From Bradyrhizobium sp. LLZ17 (GTDB lineage Bacteria; Pseudomonadota; Alphaproteobacteria; Rhizobiales; Xanthobacteraceae): a stretch of DNA of 64,000 nucleotides. Under the pieces are notes generated by a model. It made no database searches. It was given only the letters and a program-made list of their open reading frames with translations, and was not told the DNA's origin. Shown piece after piece: positions 51,404 to 61,580 of this stretch. The stretch covers positions 4,154,001-4,218,000 of the forward strand of contig NZ_CP165734.1 in assembly GCF_041200145.1 (NCBI RefSeq), written 5' to 3'. The position numbers were made by a program, and so were the translations under genes. Within the stretch, counting starts at the first letter, position 1, and each line of letters opens with the position of its first letter.

Positions 51404-53257
51404 ATGACCGACAATCGCAATACCATCCTCGCCGTCATTCTATCGGGCCTGGTGCTGATCGCCTGGCAGTATTTCTATAACGTGCCGGCGATGGAGAAGC
51501 AGCGCGCCCAGCAGCAGACGCAGGCCGAGCTCCAGAAGACCACGCCGCAGCCGACCGCGTCCGCGACGCCAGGCGCCACGCCGCAGTCCGGCACGTCGCC
51601 GGCGCCCGCGACGACGCCGGGCGCGAACCAGCAGGTGCAGCCGGTCGTCAGCCGCGACAGCGCGATTGCAGCCAGCCCGCGCGTGAAGATCGACACACCC
51701 CGCCTCGCCGGCAGCATTGCCCTGAAGGGCGGCCGCATCGACGACCTTGCGCTGGTGCAATTCCGCGAAACGGTCGACCCGAAGTCGCCGGCGATCATCC
51801 TCTATTCGCCCTCTGGCACCGCGGAGCCCTATTACGCCGAGTTCGGCTGGGTGGCGGCAACCGGCGTGACGGCCAAGCTGCCGGATGCCCAGACCACGTG
51901 GCAGCAGGACGGCAGCGGCAGCCTGACGCCGTCGACGCCGGTCGTGCTGAAATACGATAATGGCGAGGGCCTCACGTTCCGCCGCACCATCTCGGTCGAC
52001 GACCACTATCTCTTCACCGTCAAGGACGAAGTGAGCAATGTCGGCAATACGCCGGTCAAGCTGTTTCCGTTCGCGCTGATCTCGCGCCACGGCACGCCGC
52101 ATGTCTCCGGCTATTACATCCTGCATGAAGGCCTGATCGGCTATCTCGGCGACCACGGCTTGCAGGAATACGCCTACAAGAAGATCGACGAAGCCAAGCA
52201 GGTCAACTTCAAGGCCATCAATGGCTGGCTCGGCATCACCGACAAGTACTGGGCCTCGGCGCTGTTGCCCGACACCAATGCGCAGCTCGAGGCGCGGTTC
52301 TCGTCGAACCTCACCGGCAATGTGCACACCTACCAGACCGACTATCTGCTCGATCCCGTCACCGTCGCGATCGGCGGCACCGCGACCGCGAACGCACGGC
52401 TGTTCGCCGGCGCCAAGGAAGCCGGCGTGGTCGGCGTGTTCCCGTTCGCAGGCCTCGGCGGTTACAACAAGGAGCTCGGGCTCAACCATTTCGATCTCTT
52501 GATCGACTGGGGCTGGTTCTACTTCATCACGAAGCCGATGTTCCTCGGTCTCGACTTCTTCTACCGCTTCTTCGGCAATTTCGGCATCTCGATCCTGCTC
52601 GTGACCGTGATCGTGAAGCTCTTGTTCTTCCCGCTGGCGAACAAGTCCTACGCCTCGATGGCGAAGATGAAATCGATCCAGCCGCAGCTTGCGGTGCTGA
52701 AGGAGCGCTATCCCGACGACAAGGTGAAGCAGCAGCAGGAGATGATGGAGATCTACCGCAAGGAGAAGATCAATCCGGTCGCCGGCTGTCTTCCCGTGGT
52801 GATCCAGATCCCGGTGTTCTTCTCGCTCTACAAGGTGCTGTTCGTCACCATCGAGATGCGGCACGCACCGTTCTTCGGCTGGATCAAGGACCTCTCCGCG
52901 CCCGATCCGACCAACCTGTTCACCCTGTTCGGGCTGCTGCACTACGATCCGACCCAACTCCCGCTGTTCGGCCATTATCTGGCGCTCGGCATCTGGCCCA
53001 TCATCATGGGCATCACGATGTGGTTCCAGATGAAGCTGAACCCGACGCCGCCGGATCCGACCCAGCAGCTGATCTTCAACTGGATGCCGCTGATCTTCAC
53101 CTTCATGCTGGCAGGCTTCCCGGCGGGCCTCGTGATCTACTGGGCCTGGAACAACACGCTGTCGGTGCTCCAGCAGAGCTTCATCATGCGCCGCAACGGC
53201 GTGAAGGTGGAGCTGTTCGACAATCTCAAGGCAACGTTCGCGAGGAAGGCGACGTAG
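51404..53257 (+). CDS. yidC: membrane protein insertase YidC
   Basis: 617 residues from the ATG at 51404. N-terminal anchor ILAVILSGLVLIAWQYFYNV, a Pro/Ala/Thr-rich linker, a periplasmic beta domain (about 95-370) and the conserved five-helix insertase core (FFYRFFGNFGISILLVTVIV, NPVAGCLPVVIQIPVFFSLY, PLIFTFMLAGFPAGLVIYWA, LSVLQQSFIMRR). It inserts and folds inner-membrane proteins, alone or with SecYEG. It follows rnpA directly; the small yidD gene often found between them is not present. Confidence 0.97.
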   Translation: MTDNRNTILAVILSGLVLIAWQYFYNVPAMEKQRAQQQTQAELQKTTPQPTASATPGATPQSGTSPAPATTPGANQQVQPVVSRDSAIAASPRVKIDTPRLAGSIALKGGRIDDLALVQFRETVDPKSPAIILYSPSGTAEPYYAEFGWVAATGVTAKLPDAQTTWQQDGSGSLTPSTPVVLKYDNGEGLTFRRTISVDDHYLFTVKDEVSNVGNTPVKLFPFALISRHGTPHVSGYYILHEGLIGYLGDHGLQEYAYKKIDEAKQVNFKAINGWLGITDKYWASALLPDTNAQLEARFSSNLTGNVHTYQTDYLLDPVTVAIGGTATANARLFAGAKEAGVVGVFPFAGLGGYNKELGLNHFDLLIDWGWFYFITKPMFLGLDFFYRFFGNFGISILLVTVIVKLLFFPLANKSYASMAKMKSIQPQLAVLKERYPDDKVKQQQEMMEIYRKEKINPVAGCLPVVIQIPVFFSLYKVLFVTIEMRHAPFFGWIKDLSAPDPTNLFTLFGLLHYDPTQLPLFGHYLALGIWPIIMGITMWFQMKLNPTPPDPTQQLIFNWMPLIFTFMLAGFPAGLVIYWAWNNTLSVLQQSFIMRRNGVKVELFDNLKATFARKAT

Positions 53258-53261
53258 CGAT

Positions 53262-53348
53262 CGTCATTGCGAGGAGCCAAGCGACGAAGCAATCCAGAGT
53301 CCCTTCCCGGGTGCATTTCTGGATTGCTTCGCTTCGCTCGCAATGACG
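53262..53348. repeat. extragenic palindromic repeat after yidC
   Basis: CGTCATTGCGAG and CTCGCAATGACG are exact reverse-complement ends; inside are GAAGCAATCCAG and CTGGATTGCTTC. RNA from it would form a long hairpin and may protect the yidC mRNA end. The first possible ATG of engB lies inside its right end. Confidence 0.78.
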
Positions 53349-54026
53349 AGGCAGACAATTGAAAGTCTTCGCGTGAATGACGAAACCGATGCGAAGCTGA
53401 TCGAGGCCGGGCGAAAGCTGTTCACCCGCGACTGGCAGTTCATCTGGGCCTCGCCCTCGATTGCGACGCTGCCGCCGATGGCGGGGCTCGAGATCGCCTT
53501 TGCCGGCCGCTCCAATGTCGGCAAGTCGAGCCTGATCAACGCGCTCACCGGCCGCAACGCGCTCGCGCGCACCTCGCACACACCGGGCCGCACCCAGGAG
53601 CTGATCTTCTTCGAGGTCCCGGGCAAGACAGATTTGCGCCTGGTCGACATGCCCGGCTACGGCTATGCCAAGGCGCCCAAGACCCAGGTCGCGTCCTGGA
53701 CCGACCTGATCCACAAATTCCTGCTGGGCCGCGCGTCACTCGCACGCGTCTACCTGCTGATCGATGCACGCCACGGGCTGAAGGACGTCGATCTCGAAAT
53801 CCTGGGCACGCTCGACCGCTCGGCCGTCAGCTATCAGATCGTGCTGACCAAGGCCGACCAGGTGAAGGCCTCCGAGCTCGCCGAGCGGATTGCCGAGACC
53901 GGGGTGGTGCTCGCCAAGCATGCCGCCGCGTTTCCGGATGTGCTGACGACCTCCTCGCGCTCCGGGGCCGGAATGCCCGAGCTGCGCGCCGCGATGGCGA
54001 AGCTGCTGGAAGAGCGGAGCTCTTGA
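53343..54026 (+). CDS. engB: ribosome biogenesis GTPase EngB (YsxC/YihA)
   Basis: Up to 227 residues. GTPase motifs: G1 GRSNVGKSS, G2 at Thr in RTSHTPGRTQ, G3 DMPGYG, G4 TKAD. It acts in late assembly of the 50S subunit. The ATG at 53343 belongs to the palindromic repeat and has no ribosome-binding site; the GTG at 53373, with GAAAG upstream, is the more natural start (217 residues). Downstream gene overlaps by one base. Confidence 0.95.
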   Translation: MTRQTIESLRVNDETDAKLIEAGRKLFTRDWQFIWASPSIATLPPMAGLEIAFAGRSNVGKSSLINALTGRNALARTSHTPGRTQELIFFEVPGKTDLRLVDMPGYGYAKAPKTQVASWTDLIHKFLLGRASLARVYLLIDARHGLKDVDLEILGTLDRSAVSYQIVLTKADQVKASELAERIAETGVVLAKHAAAFPDVLTTSSRSGAGMPELRAAMAKLLEERSS

Positions 54027-54391
54027 TGGCGGCGTTGCGCCCGCTGATCGCGCTCGCCGGCCTGATGGGCGCGACCGGCGTCGTGCTGGCGGCCGCTTCC
54101 GCACATGGCGCCGACGCAGGCCGGCTTGCCTCCGCGAGCGCCATGCTGCTGTTTCATGCGACTGCCATTCTCGCGGCGGTCGCGCTGATCGAACGCGGAC
54201 TTCTGCACGGCGGAATTGGCCTTGTAGCGGCATTTGGCTTCGTGATCGGCGCCGCGCTGTTCGCGGGCGACCTCACCGTGCGGCAATATGCCGGGCACTC
54301 GCTGTTTCCCTACGCCGCACCGACGGGCGGAACGGTGATGATCGCGAGCTGGCTGGCGGTGACGCTGGCGGCGGTGGTGCGGCGGAAGTAG
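54026..54391 (+). CDS. DUF423-family membrane protein
   Basis: 121 residues with four membrane segments (LIALAGLMGATGVVLAAASA, MLLFHATAILAAVALI, GLVAAFGFVIGAALFAGDL, PTGGTVMIASWLAVTLAAVV). The AHG and FHATA and APTGG motifs are those of DUF423/YgdD. Its ATG shares a base with the engB stop. Function unknown in the family. Confidence 0.88.
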   Translation: MAALRPLIALAGLMGATGVVLAAASAHGADAGRLASASAMLLFHATAILAAVALIERGLLHGGIGLVAAFGFVIGAALFAGDLTVRQYAGHSLFPYAAPTGGTVMIASWLAVTLAAVVRRK

Positions 54392-54402
54392 TGTCCCTTT
54401 CT

Positions 54403-54531
54403 TCCTTCTCCCCTTGTGGGAGAAGGTGGCGCGCGTAGCCGGATGAGGGGTCTGCCTCAGCGGATAGAAACCCCTCACCCGTCTCGCCGCTGTCGCGGCG
54501 ATCCACCCTCTCCCACAAGGGGAGAGGGTAA
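54403..54531. repeat. extragenic inverted repeat
   Basis: CTTCTCCCCTTGTGGGAGAAG near the left and CCCTCTCCCACAAGGGGAGAGGG near the right are variants of one palindromic unit; the middle has CCTCACCC and GGATGAGGGG. Each half can fold on itself and with the other. Same class as 58518-58654. Could act as a terminator ahead of argB. Confidence 0.72.
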
Positions 54532-54607
54532 AGACTCTCACTTTGCGCGTCGTCCGCCAATCGGATAGAACGCAGGCCGCGTTTGTCCCGCCAGCGAGAT
54601 CCGCCTC

Positions 54608-55495
54608 ATGACCGAAATTTCCCCGCTCGACCAGGCCCGCATCCTGTCCGAAGCGCTGCCGCACATGCAGCAGTATGACGAAGAAACCATCGTCATCAAA
54701 TATGGCGGCCATGCCATGGGCGACGAGGAGACCGCGAGGAATTTCGCCCGCGACATCGTGCTGCTCGAGCAGACCGCGATCAACCCCGTCGTGGTGCATG
54801 GCGGCGGACCGCAGATCGCGACCATGCTCAAGCGCCTCGGCATCGTCTCGGAATTCGCCGCAGGCCTGCGCATCACGGACGCGGCGACCATCGAGATCGT
54901 CGAGATGGTGCTGGCCGGATCGGTCAACAAGCAGATCGTCAGCTACATCAACGGCGCCGGCGGCAAGGCGGTGGGCCTCTGCGGCAAGGACGGCAACATG
55001 GTGACCGCAACCAAGACGACGCGGACCATGGTGGACCCGGACTCGCAGATCGAAAAGGTGGTAGATCTCGGCTTCGTCGGCGACCCCGAAAAGGTCGATC
55101 TCACGCTGCTCAACCAGCTGATCGGCTATGAGCTGATCCCGGTGTTGGCGCCGCTCGCGACTTCGCGTGACGGCCAGACGCTGAACATCAACGGCGACAC
55201 CTTTGCCGGCGCGGTCGCCGGGGCGCTGAAGGCAAAGCGCCTGCTGCTGCTCACCGACGTGCCGGGCGTGCTCGACAAGTCGAAGAAGCTGATCCCGCAG
55301 CTTTCAGTGAAGGACGCACGGAAGCTGATCGCCGACGGCACCATCTCCGGCGGCATGATCCCGAAGGTCGAGACCTGCATCTACGCGCTCGAGCAGGGCG
55401 TGCAGGGCGTGGTCATCATCGACGGCAAGATGCAGCACGCTGTGCTGCTCGAGCTCTTCACCAACCAGGGCACGGGAACGCTGATCCACAAGTGA
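54608..55495 (+). CDS. argB: acetylglutamate kinase
   Basis: 295 residues. Phosphorylates N-acetylglutamate in arginine biosynthesis. [13 protein letters not shown] binds ATP phosphates, VVHGGGPQI is the substrate loop, [20 protein letters not shown] and [20 protein letters not shown] are the C-terminal ATP site. The length and N-terminal helix match arginine-sensitive hexameric ArgB. The next gene starts on its stop codon. Confidence 0.97.
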   Translation: MTEISPLDQARILSEALPHMQQYDEETIVIKYGGHAMGDEETARNFARDIVLLEQTAINPVVVHGGGPQIATMLKRLGIVSEFAAGLRITDAATIEIVEMVLAGSVNKQIVSYINGAGGKAVGLCGKDGNMVTATKTTRTMVDPDSQIEKVVDLGFVGDPEKVDLTLLNQLIGYELIPVLAPLATSRDGQTLNINGDTFAGAVAGALKAKRLLLLTDVPGVLDKSKKLIPQLSVKDARKLIADGTISGGMIPKVETCIYALEQGVQGVVIIDGKMQHAVLLELFTNQGTGTLIHK

Positions 55496-56571
55496 TGAGC
55501 GCGCGGTCAAAGATTGTCGTCAAGCCCGGGCATGACGGAGAGAGAGCAAGGCGGCCTCGCCGCTCTCCCCTCGCGCGCTTCCTGATGACGCTGCCCGCCG
55601 CGGCCGTCTCGTTCGTGTTCTCCTCCGCGCCGGCCTTTGCCGATCTCAAGATCTGCAACCGCATGTCCTATGTCGTCGAAGCCGCGATCGGCATCGACGA
55701 CAAGGCCGCGACCGCGACGCGCGGCTGGTTCAGGATCGATCCCGCCACCTGCCGCGTTGTGGCGCAGGGCACGCTGTCCGCCGACCGCATCCTGCTCAAC
55801 GCCCGCGCGCTCGGGGTCTATGGCGCCTCGCCGATCCCGCAGAACGGCAACGATATGCTGTGCGTCGCGCCGGACAATTTCGTCATCGCCGCCGCGCGGC
55901 AGTGCCGCAGCGGCCAGACCCAGGCCGCCTTCACGCAAGTGACGCCGACGCAAGGCGATGACGGCAATCTCGTGGCTTATCTCGCCGAGGATTCCGAATA
56001 TGACGACGAGCAGGCGCGGCTCGCCGGCATCCAGCGGCTGCTCGTCATCGCCGGCTATGATGCCGCGCCGATCGACGGCGTCGACGGGCCGAAGACGCAA
56101 GCGGCCCTTGCCGCCTTCCTGAAGAGCCGCGGGCTGCCGTCCGACATCGTGTCCTCGCCGAATTTCTTCAAGACCATGGTCGACGCCGTGCAGACACCCT
56201 CGCCGAGCGGCCTGACCTGGTGCAACGACACGCCGCACAAGGTGATGGCCGCGGTCGCCACCGACGACGGCAAGTCCGTGACGAGCCGCGGCTGGTATCG
56301 CATCGACCCCGGCAAATGCCTGCATCCGGATGTGACCGGACAGCCGAAGCAGATCTTCAGCTTCGCCGAAGCCATCGACGCCGACAACCGCAGCATCAAG
56401 CTGAAAGACAAGCCGCTGAACTGGGGCGGCGACAGGCAGCTCTGCACGCGCGAGACCAAGTTCGAGACCAACGAGCAGACCGATTGCGCGGCGCGCGGCT
56501 TCGCGGCGACCGGATTCGGCGCGGTGGACATGTCGAGCGGTGGCAAGACGCTGCGCTTTGCGGTGCCGTGA
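55495..56571 (+). CDS. exported DUF1036 protein with two repeat domains
   Basis: 358 residues. Signal-like segment FLMTLPAAAVSFVFSSAPAF then AD. Two DUF1036 copies (residues 50-140, LKICNRMSYVVEAAIGIDDK with GWFRIDPATCR; and 240-345, LTWCNDTPHKVMAAVATDDG with GWYRIDPGKC) flank a peptidoglycan-binding-like helical part (IQRLLVIAGYDAAPIDGVDG, QAALAAFLK). The first 30 residues include a sequence like an extragenic repeat (GTCAAGCCCGGGCATGAC), so the true start may be the ATG at 55585. Probably a periplasmic, cell-wall-associated protein. Confidence 0.85.
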   Translation: MSARSKIVVKPGHDGERARRPRRSPLARFLMTLPAAAVSFVFSSAPAFADLKICNRMSYVVEAAIGIDDKAATATRGWFRIDPATCRVVAQGTLSADRILLNARALGVYGASPIPQNGNDMLCVAPDNFVIAAARQCRSGQTQAAFTQVTPTQGDDGNLVAYLAEDSEYDDEQARLAGIQRLLVIAGYDAAPIDGVDGPKTQAALAAFLKSRGLPSDIVSSPNFFKTMVDAVQTPSPSGLTWCNDTPHKVMAAVATDDGKSVTSRGWYRIDPGKCLHPDVTGQPKQIFSFAEAIDADNRSIKLKDKPLNWGGDRQLCTRETKFETNEQTDCAARGFAATGFGAVDMSSGGKTLRFAVP

Positions 56572-56614
56572 TGGAGAGCGCTGTGGTCAGAACGCGCGCG
56601 CCACAAACACCAAT

Positions 56615-56733
56615 GTCGTCCCGGCGAAAGCCGGGACCCATAGCCACCGAATTGCCTTTGGCGAAGAACGACGACCAGAGTGCCCCATTGACAGATCACG
56701 CGGTATGGGTCCCGGCCTTCGCCGGGACGACGA
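56615..56733. repeat. extragenic palindromic repeat
   Basis: GTCGTCCCGGCGAAAGCCGGGAC at the left and GTCCCGGCCTTCGCCGGGACGAC at the right; each forms a hairpin and the two pair with each other. Lies between the DUF1036 and nucleotidase genes. Confidence 0.78.
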
Positions 56734-56776
56734 CGGAATGTCTGGCGGCTGCCACGCCAACTGATAGAGAGCCGCA

Positions 56777-57466
56777 ATGAAATCCACCCGCATCTTCACT
56801 CACGTCGACACCTGGGTGTTCGACCTCGACAACACGCTCTACCCGCATCACGTCAATCTGTGGCAGCAGGTCGATGCGCGGATCGGGGAGTTCGTCTGCA
56901 GCTGGCTGAACCTGAGCCCGGACCAAGCGCGCAAGATCCAGAAGGATTATTACCGGCGCTTCGGCACCACCATGCGCGGCATGATGACCCTGCATGGCGT
57001 GCGCGCCGACGATTATCTCGCTTACGTCCACAAGATCGACCACTCGCCGCTGGAGCCGAACCCGGCGCTCGGCGCTGCCATCGCAAAGCTGCCCGGACGC
57101 AAGCTGATCCTGACCAACGGCTCGGTCGACCATGTCGATGCGGTGCTGGCGCGGCTCGGCCTGGCCGCGCATTTCGACGGCGTGTTCGACATCATCGCCG
57201 CCGGCTTCGAACCGAAACCGGCGCCGCAGACCTATCAAAAATTTCTCGCGGACCATGCGGTCGATCCGGTGCGCGCCGCGATGTTCGAGGACCTCGCCCG
57301 CAACCTCACCGTCCCGCATCAGCTGGGCATGAGTACGGTGCTGGTGGTGCCTGATGATACCAAGGAGGTGGTGCGTGAAGATTGGGAGCTGGAGGGCCGC
57401 GATGCCGCCCATGTCGACCACGTCACGGATGATCTGGCGGGGTTTTTGGCCAAGCTGTCTCTTTGA
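56777..57466 (+). CDS. pyrimidine 5'-nucleotidase (HAD, SDT1-like)
   Basis: 229 residues. HAD motif I VFDLDNTLYPHHVNLWQQVD, motif II ILTNGS, Lys in FEPKPAPQTYQKF, motif III FEDLARNL. The opening matches the SDT1/PhoI-type pyrimidine 5'-nucleotidases, which dephosphorylate UMP, CMP and related nucleotides. Genes for this enzyme commonly lie near argB and dapD in Bradyrhizobium-type genomes, as far as I recall. Confidence 0.88.
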   Translation: MKSTRIFTHVDTWVFDLDNTLYPHHVNLWQQVDARIGEFVCSWLNLSPDQARKIQKDYYRRFGTTMRGMMTLHGVRADDYLAYVHKIDHSPLEPNPALGAAIAKLPGRKLILTNGSVDHVDAVLARLGLAAHFDGVFDIIAAGFEPKPAPQTYQKFLADHAVDPVRAAMFEDLARNLTVPHQLGMSTVLVVPDDTKEVVREDWELEGRDAAHVDHVTDDLAGFLAKLSL

Positions 57467-57469
57467 GCG

Positions 57470-57555
57470 GTAGCCCGGATGGAGCGCGAGCGAAATCCGG
57501 GGGCTTTGTTGCGGTGAGACCGCCCCGGAATGCGCTTCGCTCCTTCCGGGCTACG
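57470..57555. repeat. extragenic palindromic repeat
   Basis: TAGCCCGGATGGAGCGC at the left and GCGCTTCGCTCCTTCCGGGCTA at the right with ATCCGGG and CCCCGGAAT between. Lies after the nucleotidase gene and ahead of dapD. Confidence 0.75.
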
Positions 57556-57660
57556 GCCATCGCGGTGATGACATCGAACGAAGCTTGACTCCGTCCCCCC
57601 AAATCCCGAAAAAGCGCTGCAAATCACCGCAAATTCCCGCCCGCCTCTGAGGAAATCCCG

Positions 57661-58506
57661 ATGTCCCTCCCCGCCCTCGAATCCACCATCAACGGCGCCT
57701 TCGAGGCGCGCGACGGCATCTCGACCTCGACCAAGGGCGAGGTGCGCGACGCGGTGGATCATGCGCTGGAGATCTTGGACAAGGGCGAAGCGCGTGTGGC
57801 CGAGCGCGGGGCTGACGGCAAGTGGAAGGTCAATCAGTGGCTGAAGAAGGCCGTGCTGCTGTCGTTCCGCCTCAACGACATGGGCGCCATTCCCGGCGGT
57901 CCGGGCAAGGCGACCTGGTGGGACAAGGTGCCCTCGAAGTTCGACGGCTGGGGCGAGAACCGTTTTCGCGACGCCGGCTTTCGCGCGGTGCCCGGCGCGA
58001 TCGTGCGCCGCTCCGCTTTCATCGCCCGCAACGTCGTGCTGATGCCGTCCTTCGTCAATCTCGGCGCCTATGTCGATGAGAGCACCATGATCGACACCTG
58101 GTCGACGGTCGGCTCCTGCGCGCAGATCGGCAAGCGCGTACACATTTCCGGCGGCGTCGGTATCGGCGGCGTGCTCGAGCCGCTGCAGGCCGAGCCCGTG
58201 ATCGTCGAGGACGACTGCTTCATCGGCGCGCGCTCCGAGGTCGCCGAAGGCGTCATCGTGCGCAAGGGCGCGGTGCTGGCGATGGGCGTGTTTCTGGGCG
58301 CTTCGACCAAGATCGTCGATCGCGAGACCGGCGAGATCTTCATCGGCGAGGTGCCGGAATATTCCGTAGTGGTGCCGGGCGCGCTGCCCGGCAAGCCCAT
58401 GAAGAACGGCCAGATCGGCCCCAGCACCGCCTGCGCCGTGATCGTCAAGCGCGTCGACGAGCGCACGCGCTCAAAGACCAGCATCAACGAGCTGCTGCGG
58501 GATTAA
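57661..58506 (+). CDS. dapD: 2,3,4,5-tetrahydropyridine-2,6-dicarboxylate N-succinyltransferase
   Basis: 281 residues. Uses succinyl-CoA in the lysine/diaminopimelate route. After an N-terminal helical domain ([20 protein letters not shown]), hexapeptide repeats form a left-handed helix: [80 protein letters not shown]. The start ATG follows GAGGAAATCCCG. dapE for a later step in the same pathway is two genes on. Confidence 0.97.
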   Translation: MSLPALESTINGAFEARDGISTSTKGEVRDAVDHALEILDKGEARVAERGADGKWKVNQWLKKAVLLSFRLNDMGAIPGGPGKATWWDKVPSKFDGWGENRFRDAGFRAVPGAIVRRSAFIARNVVLMPSFVNLGAYVDESTMIDTWSTVGSCAQIGKRVHISGGVGIGGVLEPLQAEPVIVEDDCFIGARSEVAEGVIVRKGAVLAMGVFLGASTKIVDRETGEIFIGEVPEYSVVVPGALPGKPMKNGQIGPSTACAVIVKRVDERTRSKTSINELLRD

Positions 58507-58517
58507 GACTCTATCTT

Positions 58518-58654
58518 CCCCCTCTCCCCGTTCTTACGGGGAGAGGGTTGGGGTGAGGGGCTTCTCTCCGCGGATGAGATGGCCGCGAGACCTGTACCCC
58601 CTCACCCGGATCGCAAGAGCGATCCGACCTCTCCCCGCAAGCGGGGCGAGGTGA
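58518..58654. repeat. extragenic inverted repeat
   Basis: CCCTCTCCCCGTTCTTACGG with GGAGAGGG at the left, CCTCTCCCCGCAAGCGGGGCGAGG at the right, and paired GGGGTGAGGGG/CCCCCTCACCC between them. Same class as 54403-54531. Confidence 0.72.
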
Positions 58655-58740
58655 CTTGCGGCACCAGCTTGCCGCATCGAACCCACCCTTCCTCAATCGC
58701 GACAAATCACCGGGCGGCCCGACCGCCCGGAGCCATTGGC

Positions 58741-59397
58741 ATGGACTGGACCTGGTATCTCTTCCGCTTCGACGGCCGCATCAACCGCGCCCTGCTGTGG
58801 CAGGCGCTGCTGATCGTCATGCTGCTGGCAGCCGTACTCGGGACCATCGGTGAGGCTATCAACGTCTTCAACGGCCACAAATCCACCACCACCACCACCA
58901 CCCTTATCTTCTCCCTCGACTTCAATCTCGACGAGCTCTTCAACGCTGTCGATCCGAGGTCGTACCGTTTGCTGAGATCCGCAGACCGCCCAACCCTGAT
59001 CTTCAAGCTGTCCGCAACGCCGCTGTTTCTGTGGATTTATCTCGCAACCGCCAACAAGCGGCTGCACGATCGCAACAGGAGCGGCTGGTGGATGATCCCC
59101 TTCTTCGTCGTGCCCGGCCTGTTCGACCAGTTCTCGGACCTGTTGCCGAAGTCCAACTGGGTTGTTCCGTTCACCCTGGCAGCCTCCATCCTGTGGCTGT
59201 GGGGTCTCGTCGACATGTTCTGCCTGCGCGGCACCTCGGGCCACAACCGGTTTGGCCCCGACCCTCTGGCTGAAACCGAGGACAGCTCGGCATCCGCCTC
59301 GTCCCCTGCAAAAAGCTGGGACCAGCAGAGCGAAGTCGAAATTGTCCCGCCGAGTGCTAGCCCGCCCGGCGGCATGCATGTTAAGCGGAGCGCATGA
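58741..59397 (+). CDS. DUF805-family membrane protein
   Basis: 218 residues. [20 protein letters not shown] is the family start, with three further membrane segments ([35 protein letters not shown] with the conserved [11 protein letters not shown], and [20 protein letters not shown]) and [13 protein letters not shown] near the end. A Thr run (six codons ACC) lies near residue 43. Overlaps dapE by four bases. Function unknown. Confidence 0.9.
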   Translation: MDWTWYLFRFDGRINRALLWQALLIVMLLAAVLGTIGEAINVFNGHKSTTTTTTLIFSLDFNLDELFNAVDPRSYRLLRSADRPTLIFKLSATPLFLWIYLATANKRLHDRNRSGWWMIPFFVVPGLFDQFSDLLPKSNWVVPFTLAASILWLWGLVDMFCLRGTSGHNRFGPDPLAETEDSSASASSPAKSWDQQSEVEIVPPSASPPGGMHVKRSA

Positions 59398-60560
59398 CCG
59401 ATGCTCTCTCCATTGCCCGCGATCTGATCCGCTGCCCCTCGGTGACCCCGGCCGATGCCGGCGCACTCGGGGTGCTCGAAAAGGCCCTCACGGAAGCCGG
59501 CTTCGTTTGCCATCGCGTGACCTTCAGCGAGCACGGCACCGCGGACGTCGACAATCTCTATGCGCGGATCGGCAGCGAAGGGCCGCACATCACCTTTGCC
59601 GGCCACACCGACGTGGTGCCGCCGGGCGACGAGACCGCCTGGAGCGTCGGCGCGTTCTCGGGCGAGGTGAAGGATGGTTTCCTGCACGGCCGCGGCGCGG
59701 TCGATATGAAGGGCGGCATCGCCTGCTCGATTGCGGCGGTGCTGGAGCATCTCGCCGCGAATGGCGGCAAGCCGCGCAATGATGGAAAGGGCTCGATTTC
59801 CTTCCTGATCACCGGCGACGAGGAAGACGTCTCGATCAACGGCACCGTCAAGCTGCTCAAATGGACGGCCGAGCGCGGCGAGACATTCGATCATTGCGTG
59901 CTCGGCGAGCCCTCCAATGTCGAGACGCTCGGCGACACCATCAAGGTCGGCCGCCGCGGCTCGCAATCCGGCACGCTTTACGTCGACGGCGTGCAGGGCC
60001 ATGTCGCCTATCCGCACCGCGCGTCCAATCCGGTGCCGGATATTTCGCGGCTGATCGTGGCGATCTCCGACGAGCCGCTCGACCATGGCAGCGCGCAGTT
60101 CCAGGCCTCCAATCTCGAATTCACCTCGGTCGACGTCGGCAACAAGGCCTACAACGTCATCCCCGGTGAGGCGCGCGCCAAGTTCAACATCCGCTACAAC
60201 GACAACCACACCCAGGCGAGCCTGCGCGAGCTGGTCGAGACGCGGCTGACAAAAGCCTGCGGCAACCGCATCCGCGCCCGCATCGTCTGGGAGCCGTCGA
60301 ACTCCAACGTGTTCGTCACCCAGCCCGGCCCGTTCACCGATCTTGCCGTGTCGGCGATCGAGGAGGTCACCGGACGCAAGCCGGAGCTGTCGACCTCAGG
60401 CGGCACCTCGGACGCGCGTTTCATCTCGAGCTATTGCCCGGTCATCGAATTCGGCCTGGTCGGCCAGACCATGCACCAGGTCGACGAACGCGTGCCGGTG
60501 GCGGATCTGCAGAAGCTGACGCAGGTGTATCGCGGGATTTTGCAGAGGTATTTTGGGTAG
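59394..60560 (+). CDS. dapE: succinyl-diaminopimelate desuccinylase
   Basis: 388 residues. Zinc-dependent M20 peptidase-fold enzyme of lysine and cell-wall biosynthesis. Metal ligands are in [24 protein letters not shown], the catalytic Glu and ligand in TGDEEDV, and His in the C-terminal [16 protein letters not shown] is also conserved. It begins within the stop of the DUF805 gene. Confidence 0.97.
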   Translation: MTDALSIARDLIRCPSVTPADAGALGVLEKALTEAGFVCHRVTFSEHGTADVDNLYARIGSEGPHITFAGHTDVVPPGDETAWSVGAFSGEVKDGFLHGRGAVDMKGGIACSIAAVLEHLAANGGKPRNDGKGSISFLITGDEEDVSINGTVKLLKWTAERGETFDHCVLGEPSNVETLGDTIKVGRRGSQSGTLYVDGVQGHVAYPHRASNPVPDISRLIVAISDEPLDHGSAQFQASNLEFTSVDVGNKAYNVIPGEARAKFNIRYNDNHTQASLRELVETRLTKACGNRIRARIVWEPSNSNVFVTQPGPFTDLAVSAIEEVTGRKPELSTSGGTSDARFISSYCPVIEFGLVGQTMHQVDERVPVADLQKLTQVYRGILQRYFG

Positions 60561-60583
60561 ACGCGATCTTCGCGAGCCCTCCG

Positions 60584-60690
60584 CTGTCATCGCCCGACTT
60601 GATCGGGCGATCCAGTATTCCAGAGACGGCAGTGACTGAGCCGAGAGGCCGCGGCGTACTGGATGCCCCGGTCAAGCCGGGGCATGACAA
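60584..60690. repeat. extragenic repeat, copy flanking truA on the left
   Basis: CTGTCATCGCCCGACTTGATCGGGCG at the left, TGCCCCGGTCAAGCCGGGGCATGACA at the right. About 75% similar in order and sequence to 61479-61580 (both have GGGCGATCCAGTA, GAGCCGAGA/TAAGCCGAGA and GGCGTACTGGAT). Confidence 0.78.
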
Positions 60691-60726
60691 TGATGGGTGT
60701 TGCGAGAGCGCAGGCCCTCGCCCCAA

Positions 60727-61464
60727 TCAATAATCCACCTTCATCAGATACAGCCCGTCCGGCGGAGCGACGATGCCGCAGGCGGCGCGGTTGCGGGCGG
60801 CGAGTGCCGCGGCGAGATCGTCTGCGGTCCAGCGGCCGTCGCCGACCCACACCAGCGAGCCCACCATCGAGCGCACCTGGCTGTGCAGGAACGAGCGCGC
60901 CGAGGTGACGATGGTGATCTCGCGGCCGTCGCGCAGCACATCGAGCTGATCGAGCGTCTTCTCCGGCGATTTGGCCTGGCACTCGGTGTCGCGGAACGTC
61001 GTGAAATCGTGCTTGCCGAGCAGGCGCTGCGCGGCGGCATGCATCGCGTTGCTGTCGAGCCGGCGCGGCACGCGCCAGGCGTGGCCGATATCGAGGGCGA
61101 GATTGGCGCGGGTGTTGACGATGCGGTAGCGATAGTGGCGCTTGATCGCCGAGAAGCGCGCCTCGAAGCTGTCAGGGACGATCTCGGCTTCGAGCACCGC
61201 GATCGGATGTGGGCGCAGATGTGCGTTGAGACCGTCGCGAAAACGCCCCGGCGGAAACTGCTTCTCGACGTCGACATGAGCGACCTGGCCGCGCGCATGC
61301 ACGCCGGCATCGGTGCGGCCGGCACCATGCACCCGCAAATCCGCGCCGGTCATCGCCTTCACCGCCGCTTCGAGCGCGCCCTGCACCGAGGGCAGCGTCT
61401 CCTGCACCTGCCAGCCGAAGAACGGCGCGCCGTCATATTCGATGGTGAGCTTGTAGCGGGGCAT
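60727..61464 (-). CDS. truA: tRNA pseudouridine(38-40) synthase
   Basis: 245 residues. The catalytic Asp is in [14 protein letters not shown]. The start [20 protein letters not shown] and [20 protein letters not shown] are typical. It isomerises U38-U40 in the anticodon arm of many tRNAs. Palindromic repeats of the same family lie on both sides. Downstream of fmt on the same strand. Confidence 0.96.
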   Translation of the reverse strand: MPRYKLTIEYDGAPFFGWQVQETLPSVQGALEAAVKAMTGADLRVHGAGRTDAGVHARGQVAHVDVEKQFPPGRFRDGLNAHLRPHPIAVLEAEIVPDSFEARFSAIKRHYRYRIVNTRANLALDIGHAWRVPRRLDSNAMHAAAQRLLGKHDFTTFRDTECQAKSPEKTLDQLDVLRDGREITIVTSARSFLHSQVRSMVGSLVWVGDGRWTADDLAAALAARNRAACGIVAPPDGLYLMKVDY

Positions 61465-61478
61465 CTCAATCCGGATGG

Positions 61479-61580
61479 TGTCATCGCCCGGCTTGACCGG
61501 GCGATCCAGTACTCCGAGACATCTCTGTTAAGCCGAGAAGCCTCGGCGTACTGGATACCCCGCCTTCGCGGGGTATGACA
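61479..61580. repeat. extragenic repeat, copy flanking truA on the right
   Basis: TGTCATCGCCCGGCTTGACCGGGCG at the left and CCCCGCCTTCGCGGGGTATGACA at the right. The fmt reading frame now runs through it on the minus strand. Confidence 0.78.

Noticed and set aside
51440..52975. 511-codon minus-strand frame
   Set aside because: Antisense to yidC; acidic/basic shadow sequence without family features.
54391..54608. Riboswitch or attenuator before argB
   Set aside because: The hairpins belong to a repeat class found elsewhere (58518-58654), so they are not specific to argB.
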